Shown here: in pieces, positions 44,625-55,897 of the stretch
Position numbering within the stretch: the stretch's first letter is position 1
How the letters are laid out: each line of letters opens with the position of its first letter
Assembly: GCA_037952775.1 (NCBI GenBank)
Contig: JBANAY010000003.1
Span: 7,192,001 to 7,256,000 of the forward strand
DNA length: 64,000 bases
Direction: 5' to 3'
From: Clonostachys chloroleuca
Lineage: Eukaryota > Ascomycota > Sordariomycetes > Hypocreales > Bionectriaceae
Notes under the pieces: model-generated
What the model was told of the DNA's origin: nothing
Database searches by the model: none
The model's input: only the letters and a program-made list of their open reading frames with translations
Made by a program: the position numbers and the translations under genes

Positions 44625-45786
44625 ATGGCTGAGCAAGACATTTACGGGTCTAGATTCGCCGGCAGGGACTTCCCCTTGGAGGGCATCGCCAGCAGGCTCC
44701 CTCATCCACCGATACCGGCCGCCCCTCACACTCAGGCCCCAATCCTTCCCGCGGGGACCAGAACAGTCGGCCTCTTAGGGTCGACTGTTCTTCCGTCATT
44801 CAACCTCCATGCTGCCTTTGCCGCGGTCACGTATGGTCTAGCCCGTTACACTGACCGTGTCGAAGGCAAGGACTGGCTTTGGCCAACCAGCATCACCGCC
44901 AACGCCTGGTGGAATGCGATCGGAACGTATGTGATCAACGACGATTTAACCGTCCCGGAGGCTTGGTCGAGGCTCGACTACTCACAGAAGCTCCTTCTCG
45001 GCGGTGTCTCAGTCTGGGGTCTCCGCCTGCTCTATCGCATCGTCAGTAGAAGTGCCAAACGCGGGCGAGATGATCCTCGATATGCCGCTGTCAAGAAAGA
45101 TGATCGTTTCTGGAACTTGGCATTCTTCTCTCTGTTCCTTCCCGAAGCTGTGGCTCAGACGCTTATCAGCCTACCATTTACGCTCTCATTCCGGGCACCG
45201 ACTCAGAGTGGTCTGGCCTCGCCACCAGTGACCAGCATCAGAGGGTTCCTCCATTCCCTCTCCATCTTCTTGTTCTCTGCCGGGCTCTTCCTAGAAACCG
45301 CAGCTGATTACCAGCTCGAAGCTCACAAGAAGGTAGACTATGACGCTGGTATTTTACGTGAGGGAGTTTGGGGCATTGTGCGGCATCCCAAGTACGTTTC
45401 TCCATAATTCTCCCAGTTCCAATAACAATCAGGGTCGACCGCTAACATGTCATTCTAGTTACCTTGGTGATGCCCTTGTCCAAGCATCTTTTTCCATTCT
45501 GCTTCTCAGTGGAAATCTCTTGCACCCGCTTGCTATCTTAGCCCCAGTCACAAGCTACATCTTCTTACGATTCAACGGGGGGAACAAGGAGGACGAGAAC
45601 AGTCGGCAGGATCGTTACTCAAAGAGCGATCCTCTCAAGGCGCAACAGTTCAAAGCCTATCAGCAAGACGTGAATAGTTTCTGGCCAGATCTGAAAGGAT
45701 TGAAGAGCAAGTGGACACAGGTGGCAGTTGCTGTGGGCGTAGGCGCGATGTTTGCTGAGTGGGCTGCTCGTACCCTTCTCCTTTAA
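44625..45786 (+). CDS. DUF1295 / steroid-reductase-like integral membrane protein
   Basis: Predicted multi-pass membrane protein of the DUF1295 family (related to the steroid 5-alpha-reductase and isoprenylcysteine methyltransferase fold). Exons are 44625-45391 and 45459-45786. The 67-bp intron (GTACGT donor, GCTAAC branch, CTAG acceptor) joins to give GIVRHPNYLGDALV, the diagnostic C-terminal RHPNYLGD signature. The product is 364 aa from the ATG at 44625, which has a good context (ACTATGG); starting at 44484 would give 411 aa. Several hydrophobic segments are visible (for example LFLPEAVAQTLISLPF and IFLFSAGLFLE). The C-terminal helix ends close to the stop. The family fold suggests an ER membrane location and possibly lipid or sterol reduction; the reaction is unknown. 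Confidence 0.8.
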
Positions 45787-46567
45787 TGAGTTGACACACC
45801 TCTTGCTCTTCTCTCTACAAGGGGTTTCACTGTCTTTTTAATTAAACGGTATGCACCTTTCACACCTTTGGTTTCTTGCTCTTTGGTTTTTTATGTGCAG
45901 ACAGCACTGTGGAGTCCATATAACGCACTGTCTTGTAGACTCGGCAGGTTTGACGTTCGTAGTTGCTATTCCACCTTGCTGCCAAAGCGTCCGTCCTTGA
46001 ACCCACGGGGAAATAGCTCAAAATTCAGATCGAATAACTTACCAGCTTTTTGTCAACGACAATATAATATCCAGAAATCAAGGCTTGAGGCCTCGTGATT
46101 CCACACGTTGTCTATACCTCAAGCAGTCCACCCCTTATTTCTCTTGCAATCCAAAGGTCAAGACCAGTAACCAGCTGTCGATTTTCAGTATCTTGACCAA
46201 TGATTCAAAGGGATTTCCGTTTTCGATAAAAGCTCTCTAGCTAAATCCCAAGATTATAAATCCCTACTAGTATACCTCCGCTGTATTCGATTCAAATCAA
46301 TATCACCTCCTTCGACAGTGCTTCTCTGAAAGCGAGTGTTATTTCCACACTGCCCAATCCCCCCAGGCTCTCCTATGTATGAGTAACTTGACTGCCCTGT
46401 CTCTATTTCTTTCTAATGAGACAAAAACCGAGAACCAACGGCCAACAGTTCTACGCCTCATGTTCTAAGAATCTTGAACCAACGCCAGTCTCCCACCTTC
46501 ACCACCTTTTTCACCTCATTACCCCCAACAGCCATATCTTCTCAGGTAAGCCGTCGCGGCCTCAAGA
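45787..46567. other. convergent 3' intergenic region
   Basis: About 780 bp between the convergent DUF1295-like and 3-beta-HSD-like genes. No motif-bearing open frame or repeat is seen. Confidence 0.5.
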
Positions 46568-48189
46568 TCAAGACCCATGCACCTTCTCCAGCTTGTCCGC
46601 CAGCAGCATGGACGTCGAGTACACCCTCCTCGCCTTCTCCTTATCCGAGTGCTCCTGGTTCCACTCGATGACCTCCGTCACCATGCCCTGCAGCGTCGTG
46701 AACGTCCCGCGGTACCCAAGACCGCCCTCGGCCACGGGCTTCCTCGCTCTCGCGTCCGACGCGATGACGTGCGTGCAGACGGAGAACAGGCCCGGACGCA
46801 GCGTCTTGATGTCGCCCTTCATCTCGGGGAGGAGGGGCTTCAGGAAGGGGAGGCGATAGGGGAGCTGGCTGTACCACTCGAGTATGTGGGATAGCACGAG
46901 GATGATCACGGGTTGTATGACCTGGAGCTTGGTGGGGTGGACGGAGAGGGTAGTGATGGTCCCGTACAAGTCGGCAAAGGTGATTGGGGGTTGGGATCGG
47001 TCACGATGAATGGTCTGCCGGCCTGCGGGCAGTCGCCTTTCCTGGCGAGCACGGCTTCTTGACGGAGGTGGCCTTCGGCTACGTTGGCTCCGTGGACGAA
47101 ATTCTGAATGATGTGGGGGATCCAGCTATTACGAGCACATGTCAGCGCTGCGTGATCGTTTATATGTGAGAGAGAGGCCCGGCATCAGGCACAACAACAG
47201 GCCTGGCGAGCAAGTATCTCGACGCTGGGAAACTTACGTCGCAATCACAGGCAGACTCAACAGCCTGCCAAAGCAGGCATCCCCTTGCTGGCCGTAGACT
47301 GCGTTAGTTGGCCGGATGCACCCCGTGCGGAAAGACTCCTCGTTCTCGCCGCAGACCATCCTCTCGGCGTCCGCCTTGGAGACGGCATAGTTCCCGAAGT
47401 ACCCCTCGTGAGCGCGCATGGGCTTGTCGAAGTCGCTCTCGTCTATGAACTGGAGGTAGTCCCTCGGCTGGGACCGCCACCACGAATCCCAAACGCTGAT
47501 GGGACGTATGGCGATGGAGCCGGACGAGGTGGCCGAGAAGATGTCGGCGCCGGCCTTGCGCGCGGCGTCGAGGACGTTCCTGGTGCCGTGGATGTTGACG
47601 GCCTCGGGCAGTCGGTAGAAGAGCTTGATCCTTTCCGAGATGATGATGACGGCGGCAGTGTGGAAGACGGTGAGCGGCAGGTGAGCGACGGATCTGCTCC
47701 ACGGCTTGCTGAAGGCGGCGTCGAGCGACTCGGGGGAGGTGATGTCCGTCTTGATGAATTCCACCTGGGCGGCTGGTCCGATGGACAGGTCACTGCGCTC
47801 CGTCTCGCGGATGTCCAGGATGCGGATGCTCTCTGGCGAAGTGCCTCTAGCCAAGAGCTGGAGGACGATATAACCTCCAACGAGACCTGGACGCGTTGTT
47901 AGCCACGTTGCTAGGCAGATAGGTGAGGCCACCACTCACCATTGCCTCCCGTGATGATGTATCTCCGGTCCAGCTTGGGGGGCAGGTCGGCAGTCCAGTC
48001 CACCGGGTTGTTCTCGAGCTCCTTGTAGGCCTTGCGCCGCAGCTCCTCTGTCCACGGCGTCACGATCCCCCGGGCCTCAGCCGGCGTGCCCTTGAGCATG
48101 ACGTTGAGGCGGACGAGGTAGGCGATGGAGAGGACAGAGAGGATGCCACATGCTGCCAGGGCGAATCGGGCGGCATCTCCGGAGTCCAT
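46568..48189 (-). CDS. 3-beta-HSD / sterol-4-carboxylate dehydrogenase-like, frameshifted
   Basis: NAD(P)-dependent extended short-chain dehydrogenase. Exons are 48189-47940, 47886-47238 and 47125-46568; introns start GTGAGT and GTAAGT and end CCAG and ATAG. A membrane anchor (ALAACGILSVLSIAYLV) precedes the Rossmann motif TGGNGLVGGYIV, restored by splicing. The catalytic motif is YFGNYAVSKADAE (YxxxK). In exon 3 the conserved stretch GRPFIVTDPNP continues into ITFADLYGT only if one base is added at a five-base run (+ strand G at 46986-46990). The other frame soon ends, so the last 140 codons are out of frame as given. With that base the product is 485 aa. The membrane-anchored dehydrogenase fits ER sterol metabolism. 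The closest family is NSDHL/ERG26-like, but the sterol role is inferred. Confidence 0.82.
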
Positions 48190-48799
48190 GGCGACAGTGG
48201 AACAAACGGTGCTACTCTGGAAAATGCGCAATTGGAAATCAGGCTCGGCTCTGCTGTGCGGATGCAGTTGTCTCCCGCACGTGTGTTGGTGGTGGTGGTG
48301 TGTTTCTCTTATATTGCGCTGGGCTCTCCCCGCCCCCAATTCAATTGTCAGCGCGAATAATAAAACCTTCTCTGTCCAGAACAAAGCCCATGCAACGCTC
48401 CTGCTATTCTCAGGGCCAACAGGCAAGACCCCGGGAAGTATCGATTCATGTATCCATTCTCCACAAGCTCAGCTGCAGGGGTGTCGGAAGTCGAGCCAAT
48501 CGCGCCATCTTGAGATCTACCAAGCCCTGAGGATATTAAAGATAATACTGGTATGGAGGGGCTGGTATTATTAATAAAGAGTCCAAAAATGAATGCTTAC
48601 TGACTAGCCAATAGCCTCACTCTGCTTCAAAGGAGGTCTGAATATGTAAATTATAATATGCCATTTCTAATTCTCTATCCATCTCAGAAAATAAACAAAC
48701 ACGTCGTTGTGGGAGTATCTCTAAATCACAAACAAAAGGTAAATCAGAAACAATAAAGCTCAGGCCTCCAGCAAAAGACAAAAGATGACATCTCGCCCG
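48190..48799. other. intergenic region
   Basis: About 610 bp between the sterol-dehydrogenase-like gene, whose promoter this is, and the 3' end of the ABC transporter. Nothing else is supported. Confidence 0.5.
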
Positions 48800-51700
48800 T
48801 TAAAACCCAACAAGAACCTTGCGCGTCCTCTCCCATCTTGTCTTGCCCTGCTGCTGGTTGCTGGCAGAGTAGCCCTCCTCCACCACGTCGTGCTGGCCGA
48901 CGATGGACAAGAACACCTCGTTCAGCGTGGTAGGGCTGACGCTGTGATGCTCAATTCCCAAATATTCCTTGGCCTCCTCCAGCATGACGATGAGCTGCCC
49001 GATGGGGCTGCCGTCTGAACGGTTTCCAGGGTACCGCGTGCCCTGCGCCGCCGCCAGCTCCCTCACCGCGGATGCAGGCACCGAGAAGCGCACCTGGCCG
49101 TGGTACGTCTCACTCTCGAGCTTGGCGCTCGGGAACGTCGTCTTGACCCAGGACTCGACGCGCTCCATCTCCTCGGGGGACGAATGGGGCGCCGTCTTCT
49201 GGACCAGGTGCACGTACAGCGAGTCGCCAAACTGCTCGCGCAGCCAATCGACAGTGCCGGCCGCGAGCATGCGCTGGGCCACAATGCCTGCACGCCCAGC
49301 CAGTGCATCAGCCTCCTCCATGCTATGCGTTGTAAGCAGGATGGAGCGCCCGGGAACGATAGTCTCCAGAGTGCGCCACATGACACGCTTAGCAGCAGCA
49401 TCCAACCCACTAGACGGCTCGTCCAGGATAATGACCGTGGGGTTGCCAGTGAGAGCGATACCCAGAGAGAGCTTGCGCTTGTTACCGCCAGACAGGTGAT
49501 AGGCATTCGTGTTCTTGAACCGCTCGAGACCAACGGCATGCAAGACAGCCCTGACCTGGCGGTCGACGTCGGAAATCCCACGCAGGCGAGCGTAGTGGCG
49601 CAGGTGCTCAATGACCGTCATGTTGTCGATGGCATCGAACTGCGGGCAGACACCCAGGTTCGAGCGAGCCAGAGCCCGCTGAGCGCGGACCGACACATCC
49701 TCGATGAACACATCGCCCTTTCCAGCAGACTGAATGTCGCCCCGGATCATGCCCATGATGGTAGACTTTCCAGCTCCGTTAGGGCCCAGCAGGGCATACA
49801 CCTCTCCATGCTTGACGTTGAAGCTGACATCGTCCACGGCGGTGTGGTTACCAAATCGCTTGGTCAAGTTCTTGACTTGCAGGCCTGACCCAGTGTTGCC
49901 CTGGGGATGGGAGTCGTACGCGGTCTCGGTGTCCACAATTGACGACTTTGGCTTGGGGGTCATGAATGAAGGTAGCTTGTTCCCGCTATCCTGATACAAG
50001 AGGATGGAGAAGAGGATGATGGCCTGAATAGTCAGGTATAAGATCGGAGCGCCAAAAGCATTGATGTTGCCAGGGTAGCTGTATAGCACATCACCGTCGC
50101 AGGCAGATGAGTTAAAGTTGAGGCCGACAACGAGGGCGCGGAAGAGAGAGCCCACGGGGAAGATGGCGGAAATCACATAGTGGGCAATCAAGACGTTGCG
50201 GTCGACGACGTCAACGGGCGAGAAGGTAATAATGTAGAACCATGCGATGATGTAAATAGCAAAACCGACGACGTTAAAGGCCGACATGCCGCCCCAGGCC
50301 GCCAGCTGGTTATGCATGAACAACGAGAAGATGTACGACAACAAGATGCCGCAGATTCCGTACAAGAGGAAGACGGGGAACAGATAACCGACATTGTACC
50401 AAGCTTTGGAAGATACCGCGAAGATAATGGCAGCGACGATCAAAGCTACCATGAACCACGAGTAGTCAAACACAAGATGAGACAGCCACTGAGGAAGGGA
50501 CCGGACGCCGCTCGAGTATTGGAGACCGCGAACATTTGCTCTGCGCTCGACGTTGGGGTACAGACTGAAGAAACAAGTAGCCACACCTGACAAGACTGTA
50601 AAGAAGATGGCGACCTGGAGCAGCTTGCCAAAGTCGCCACTCTGTCCCGGGCTATCAAACGGCAGGAAGGTCACCGAGATGGGGACATCAGACCGCAGGT
50701 TATTGACAAGGTTGAGGGTAGCGATGGAAGCGGACATAGACTGCATACTCGGGTTGTCTGAATTGACTCGGTAAATCACCGTCGCAGCGTCGCCCGATGT
50801 GTCAATCCACCAGCCACCGGGGTTAATCTGGGCTCTGGAATCCTCCACCAGCTTGCGCAGATTGTCAAAAGTGTCGCTCGTCAGGAAGTGCATGTCATCG
50901 GCGTTTGACTGGCCCTGGCCGTTCACAGGAAGGATGTCTCTGAACTCAGTATTGGCATCAAATCCATTTCCATACTTCGACGATGGGCCGACTGAGAGAT
51001 TGGCGTGAGTCACAAAGTCGCCGTATCTCGCCTTCGTCTCGCCTGTATTGCCGTTCACCGGGGTACAACTGTTGACCTCTGTAATGTCTTTGAGCATCGA
51101 CTGCAGTGCAGCAGCAGCAACAATGGGGATAACGAATGCGACGATGATCGGGAACCAATTAGATTTGAATAGCGTGAATCGCTTGTTGACGAGAACAGCA
51201 ACCTGCTTAAAGAAACCAGCAGGTTTGCCGGAGAGCAGCTGCGGGGAGCCATCTCGGTTGAGCATTGCCTTCTCCTGCGACATGTGATCGCTGCTGACGG
51301 AATTGGAAGGCCTGTGAGAACGGGAATGAGATGAAGGCTCATCGCTCAAAGCCAGGTTCTCCTCGGCCTTGACCTCATCAGACACGTGAAGGAAGACATC
51401 TTCGATGGTAGGGCTCGTAAGACGGTACTCAAGTCCAGAAGATTCAAGAGCACGAATCACCTCGGCAGCCAGCTCAGAGCTAGGGGCAGTATAGACGATG
51501 TTAGTGCTAGTGACATTGCAGTCGACTCCGGGAATTGAGGGTGGGCTTCGGACATGCTTGGCATTCAAGATGTGAACGCGGTATCCTGCGCCAAGAGCGT
51601 CCTTGAGAGCTGCGGAAGATCCCTCAGCTCGCAGCTCTCCCTTGGAAAGAATGGCAATGTTGTCAGCCAGCAAATCAGCCTCGTCCAAGAAGTGAGTCGT

Positions 51701-53674
51701 CATGATGATGGTTCTTCTACCGCGCTCGGCAAGGAGGATGTCCCAGATTTTGCGACGAGAGAGGGGATCAATGCCAGATGAAACCTCGTCGACGCAGCAC
51801 AGACTACTTCCACCAGTCAACATGAGACCGAGCTGCAACTTGCGCTTCTGACCACCCGAAAGATGCTTGGACTTGGTGTGAGCCTTCATAGAGAGACCGA
51901 TAGAGGCAATCAGGTCGTTCAGCTCTGCGTCAGTTGCTGGGGCGAAGGGGGACTTCAGCTTATTGAAGAACTTGATATGCTCCATGACGGTCATCTCCTC
52001 CCACAAGACGTTCTTCTGGGGGGCTATACCAATTCCGCCCGAGGCATCAATGGACAAACTTCCAGAATCAAAACGATGAAGACCAGCAATGGCATCAAGA
52101 GTGGTACTTTTACCACTGCCATTGGCACCCAGCAGGGCGAGGATCTGACCGCGCTTGGCAGACAGGGACAGGTTCCGGACGGCCACTGTTGCAGGGCGAG
52201 GCTTCGAGATGAAGGAAAACAGGCGTCGGAAGAAGCCAGGAGTATACGCCTTGGTCATTCCGTTTATCTGCACGGCATGCTCAGGAGCAGCACCATCGCC
52301 CCGGTACACCTTCCTACCATCAGCGGCAACGCTGTGGAACGCACGCTCCAGGAAGGCGGCGACGAGAGGATAGGCGAGGATCTGAATAATGAAAAATATC
52401 CAGGTGAGGAAGCCCGGCATGGAAGAATTGCTATCAGGCGGTGTGCCAACGAGCTGCATGCCCTGGCCCTCAGCCTCGAATCGGGCCATGGCCTTGATGA
52501 AGAAGACAAAGTTACAGGGCGTGAAGAGAATGCTCAGGACAGCAACTGCTGCCGTGGGCGGATTTGGCAGGGCCTGGGCGAGAGCGGCAAGGAGCATGAA
52601 GACGACGCTGTTGACAATGCCTGATAGCTCGGCCTCCTTGAAGGGCGTTCCACCCAGAAGAGCCTGGGAAGTCAGAGCGAGTCCCGCCAGAAGAAAAGTC
52701 ACGATGACAATACCCAAGTTCGTCTTGGACCAAACCATTACGCCAGAGATGACGGCAGCGACAATCCAACCGGGGAGGTAGACAATGGTATAGGAGTAGA
52801 GCCAGGAGAGGATGCGAGCCAGCTGTGCCTCCCAATCATACTTGGTGGGCATCATCGAATCAATAAGCTGGGCCAGACCAGTCTCTCGCTCAGTCGCCAT
52901 GTGGCCAGGCATGCGGTACGCGGTACCGATCAAGGCAAGGGCAAAAATGGCTCCCAGGACGTCAATCAGAGTCCTCTGGTACCGCCTCCGGCCATCGGCC
53001 TCACGCTCCTTATCATCGATCGAGGTAAAGGCGAACTCGCGGGTGTTGCCCAGGTTTGGGACGTCGTTGGTGTTGGAGGAATTGGCTCGGATGATGGCAG
53101 TGTCGATAGCTCGCTGGAAGGGCAAGGCGTAGATCTGAGCCGGGTTGTCGTTGTTCTGGACCTTGTACTCCTGCTCCAGAGCGCCGTCACCCCTCATGAT
53201 GTAGCTCCATCGACGTCCGTCGCCCTCGCTGGGGGAGGACTCGAAGACAACGGCGCCATAGCACGAGCTAGACATCTTGAACGAGGAGCGGCAGATGCTG
53301 CGCAAGCGATCCTCTGATTCTTCGACATGGGCAGTCTTGCCAGCCGCCTCGACCTGGGAGCGCAAGTCGCCAATGACACGCTCGATCTCGCCGCCGGTGT
53401 GGCCATTGTGGACAAAAACGACGTCGTTGTGCCAGGAGCTGGCCGACTTCAGGGCGTCGTCGAAAGACCGGATCTCGAGGGGGTCGGCGAAGCCATACTT
53501 GGACTGCGGCTGGTTCAATCGCTGGCCGACGCCGATGTAGACGGTGAGGAGGATGGGGAGGAGGAGCGCGGTGTAGATGGTGGTGTTGATGTGGTGGCGG
53601 AGGAGAAGACTGAGGTTCTTGTTGACGAGGGTCAAAACCTGTTTCCCCAAAGCCGATTTGTTCTGCGGCGCCAT
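48800..53674 (-). CDS. ABC-A subfamily full transporter
   Basis: A 1624-aa single-exon ATP-binding cassette exporter of the ABCA type, a normal size for fungal members. The arrangement is TMD1-NBD1-TMD2-NBD2. NBD1 has Walker A LLGANGSGKST (about residue 515), signature LSGGQKRKLQLG (about 603) and Walker B CCVDEVSSG (about 625). NBD2 has Walker A LLGPNGAGKST (about 1295), signature LSGGNKRKLSLG (about 1395) and Walker B VIILDEPSSG (about 1415). A large extracellular loop follows the first transmembrane helix of each half, as expected for ABCA. All catalytic motifs are intact and the frame is unbroken over 4.9 kb, which argues for a functional gene and against a generally poor assembly. The substrate is probably lipid or sterol; not determinable here. 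Confidence 0.95.
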   Translation of the reverse strand: MAPQNKSALGKQVLTLVNKNLSLLLRHHINTTIYTALLLPILLTVYIGVGQRLNQPQSKYGFADPLEIRSFDDALKSASSWHNDVVFVHNGHTGGEIERVIGDLRSQVEAAGKTAHVEESEDRLRSICRSSFKMSSSCYGAVVFESSPSEGDGRRWSYIMRGDGALEQEYKVQNNDNPAQIYALPFQRAIDTAIIRANSSNTNDVPNLGNTREFAFTSIDDKEREADGRRRYQRTLIDVLGAIFALALIGTAYRMPGHMATERETGLAQLIDSMMPTKYDWEAQLARILSWLYSYTIVYLPGWIVAAVISGVMVWSKTNLGIVIVTFLLAGLALTSQALLGGTPFKEAELSGIVNSVVFMLLAALAQALPNPPTAAVAVLSILFTPCNFVFFIKAMARFEAEGQGMQLVGTPPDSNSSMPGFLTWIFFIIQILAYPLVAAFLERAFHSVAADGRKVYRGDGAAPEHAVQINGMTKAYTPGFFRRLFSFISKPRPATVAVRNLSLSAKRGQILALLGANGSGKSTTLDAIAGLHRFDSGSLSIDASGGIGIAPQKNVLWEEMTVMEHIKFFNKLKSPFAPATDAELNDLIASIGLSMKAHTKSKHLSGGQKRKLQLGLMLTGGSSLCCVDEVSSGIDPLSRRKIWDILLAERGRRTIIMTTHFLDEADLLADNIAILSKGELRAEGSSAALKDALGAGYRVHILNAKHVRSPPSIPGVDCNVTSTNIVYTAPSSELAAEVIRALESSGLEYRLTSPTIEDVFLHVSDEVKAEENLALSDEPSSHSRSHRPSNSVSSDHMSQEKAMLNRDGSPQLLSGKPAGFFKQVAVLVNKRFTLFKSNWFPIIVAFVIPIVAAAALQSMLKDITEVNSCTPVNGNTGETKARYGDFVTHANLSVGPSSKYGNGFDANTEFRDILPVNGQGQSNADDMHFLTSDTFDNLRKLVEDSRAQINPGGWWIDTSGDAATVIYRVNSDNPSMQSMSASIATLNLVNNLRSDVPISVTFLPFDSPGQSGDFGKLLQVAIFFTVLSGVATCFFSLYPNVERRANVRGLQYSSGVRSLPQWLSHLVFDYSWFMVALIVAAIIFAVSSKAWYNVGYLFPVFLLYGICGILLSYIFSLFMHNQLAAWGGMSAFNVVGFAIYIIAWFYIITFSPVDVVDRNVLIAHYVISAIFPVGSLFRALVVGLNFNSSACDGDVLYSYPGNINAFGAPILYLTIQAIILFSILLYQDSGNKLPSFMTPKPKSSIVDTETAYDSHPQGNTGSGLQVKNLTKRFGNHTAVDDVSFNVKHGEVYALLGPNGAGKSTIMGMIRGDIQSAGKGDVFIEDVSVRAQRALARSNLGVCPQFDAIDNMTVIEHLRHYARLRGISDVDRQVRAVLHAVGLERFKNTNAYHLSGGNKRKLSLGIALTGNPTVIILDEPSSGLDAAAKRVMWRTLETIVPGRSILLTTHSMEEADALAGRAGIVAQRMLAAGTVDWLREQFGDSLYVHLVQKTAPHSSPEEMERVESWVKTTFPSAKLESETYHGQVRFSVPASAVRELAAAQGTRYPGNRSDGSPIGQLIVMLEEAKEYLGIEHHSVSPTTLNEVFLSIVGQHDVVEEGYSASNQQQGKTRWERTRKVLVGF

Positions 53675-55897
53675 AGTGGCTGCAGTGGCTGGAGTCCGGG
53701 CCTTCTCTCAGTGGAGCTGGGCACTAAAACAGCTCCAGGTGCGCTGTAGACAGAGAGTGTTGCACAACCAGCAGAAGCTGGATTTGTCACAACAAAAATA
53801 TCTGATTTCAAAACAAAACTCCCAAACAAGACGCTCGGGGAGATCTATATCAATTGGAATCGTTAGAGAACGAGTGATAAGACTGGACTGCTTCACAGTT
53901 AGGCCATTTCAAGAGCTGCTGGGCCAGGTCATCCCACTTACCAAGAAGAAAATGAAGGGACAAGCTCGCTCAAAACGTTTACATGCATCAAATCGATCCG
54001 TCCAGGAGAAGAGGGGGCGATCACGGATCTTATAGAACAATGAAAATGAAAATGTCTCTCACCATCACCCCCATCCCGTCTCTCAGCCGAGTAAACGGCC
54101 AGCCCAGTGCCGCTTACTGCGTGCGCCCGGCTGTGACGTGTGTGGGCTGTTACTCAATTGAGACAGTTGTCGGACATTCTTCTATCTTGGCAATATTCCA
54201 GGGGTCCACCAAATGCTGCCTGTGGACGTCAACAGAAGGGATCTGCCAGTGTCAGCGCCACGGAACAGCTTCGCCATGTTCGAGCTTGACGACATTGCAC
54301 TGCTCGTAGGCGCTCTTGGCAACCTTGATTCCAGTGCCGTTCTTCTTAGTGGAAGCCACCTTGCCGCTCCTCTTTGTCCCCAACGCCGACACGCCTAAAC
54401 CTGCACTCATCGAGCATCATCAAGCATCATCGTCGTCTTCAAACTTCAGAGTGCCATACACCCAAGCAGGGCAAAACGCTTCTTTGTTGAATCAGAAATC
54501 ATCCAGATATTACTCGGTCTCTCCGATAATGCAACTAACGTCCAATGGAAACATATCCAGTCCATCTCTTCCATTCAATATGAGGCCCACCCTTGAATAG
54601 GCCTCCATGATGAGCCATCTACCGTTGTCCCCCGGTCTCACCCTCACCTTAAAATGCACCCAGCCAATGATCAGACATCTCCATGAAAGGGTACAGTTAC
54701 CACTCTGCCTCAGCCCCGTGGTACGCTATGGCAGTGCATCGTCATGACCCCTGTGCTGACCCATCAACTCTAAGCGATGCAGCCAATCATGCACGCCTCG
54801 CTGATCAGCACAATTCCCCAGCAATGTTCCTTCAAGCAGACCAGGCAATTTGCTGAATGCACCATTGCCCTTCTGGGAAGTATTCTGCGGCCCACAATAA
54901 CTTCACGATGGATGTTGTGATGCACTGAAGCCCATCGCCAACCTCCCGGCTCAGCCAGAGAACACTTGGGGGGATGCTGTTGTCAGTCAAAAGACGCGTC
55001 GCGTAGTGACCAGTGGCAGTTACTTCCAAAGATCAATTGATTGTAAGGCGAGAGCAAGTTTCCAAGCAATTTGGCTCAATCTAGCCTGCTTACTCCATCC
55101 TCAGCCCTACTGGGCGGATCCTCAGTGCCAATTGACAACCTCAAGTTCTGCCCATCAAAACGCCCTCACTGGGCGGTCGCTGCCGAATCTCAGCCCAGGC
55201 TAAAATAGGCAGTCAATCCTTCATCGTTTCGGCCGGAAATTGTACCCTTCATACCCCCCTTGCGCGTCATATTCGTCGTTGCGCTGAATGTTATGAACAT
55301 CTAGGAAAATAGAGATTGCCTAGTAGGATTCTGCGACATCAATCACAGCCTGATATACCCTACCTCAACACGCCGGCCAATCAATTGTTTCCTCTAAATT
55401 CGGGGAATTCTCATGACTGCCTATCTTTACGATCGAAAGTACCTACGTTGGAGAATTTACGTCCCAAATCAGAAACGAGAATCAGGGGCCTTCTTCCATT
55501 CAATTGATGTCAAGAAGGCTCATCCACCAACCAATTTACCTACCCTATACATTGAGGTAAGGCAGCCAAGTTCAATTTCATTAGCTTGTTAGTAATGAGT
55601 CTAGATGGAGGATATTACGAAGACTGAAAGGCAATATTCCGGCTCTTGAGTATCTAAAGTGGTGGCTGTTGTGCTTGACAAAGCTGCCGTTCAGGACTTT
55701 CACCACAACACGACACGGAATTCAACAAGGTGAAAACATGAATTTAATCGTAACCCTGTCAACAACAAAGCCGCCAAATAACATTGGTTCGCGTCGCGTA
55801 GTTACCCCGCATCGACAGCCGAGATTTGACACATCATCAAAGAAGCTCAAGCAATTCCATCACCAGTGATTATCTGGCGACGTCCTGGCGTACACGA
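53675..55897. other. intergenic region
   Basis: About 2.2 kb between the ABC-A gene (-) and the acetyltransferase gene (+), presumably two promoters. Several short open frames occur but none has a motif. No repeat is seen. Confidence 0.5.
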
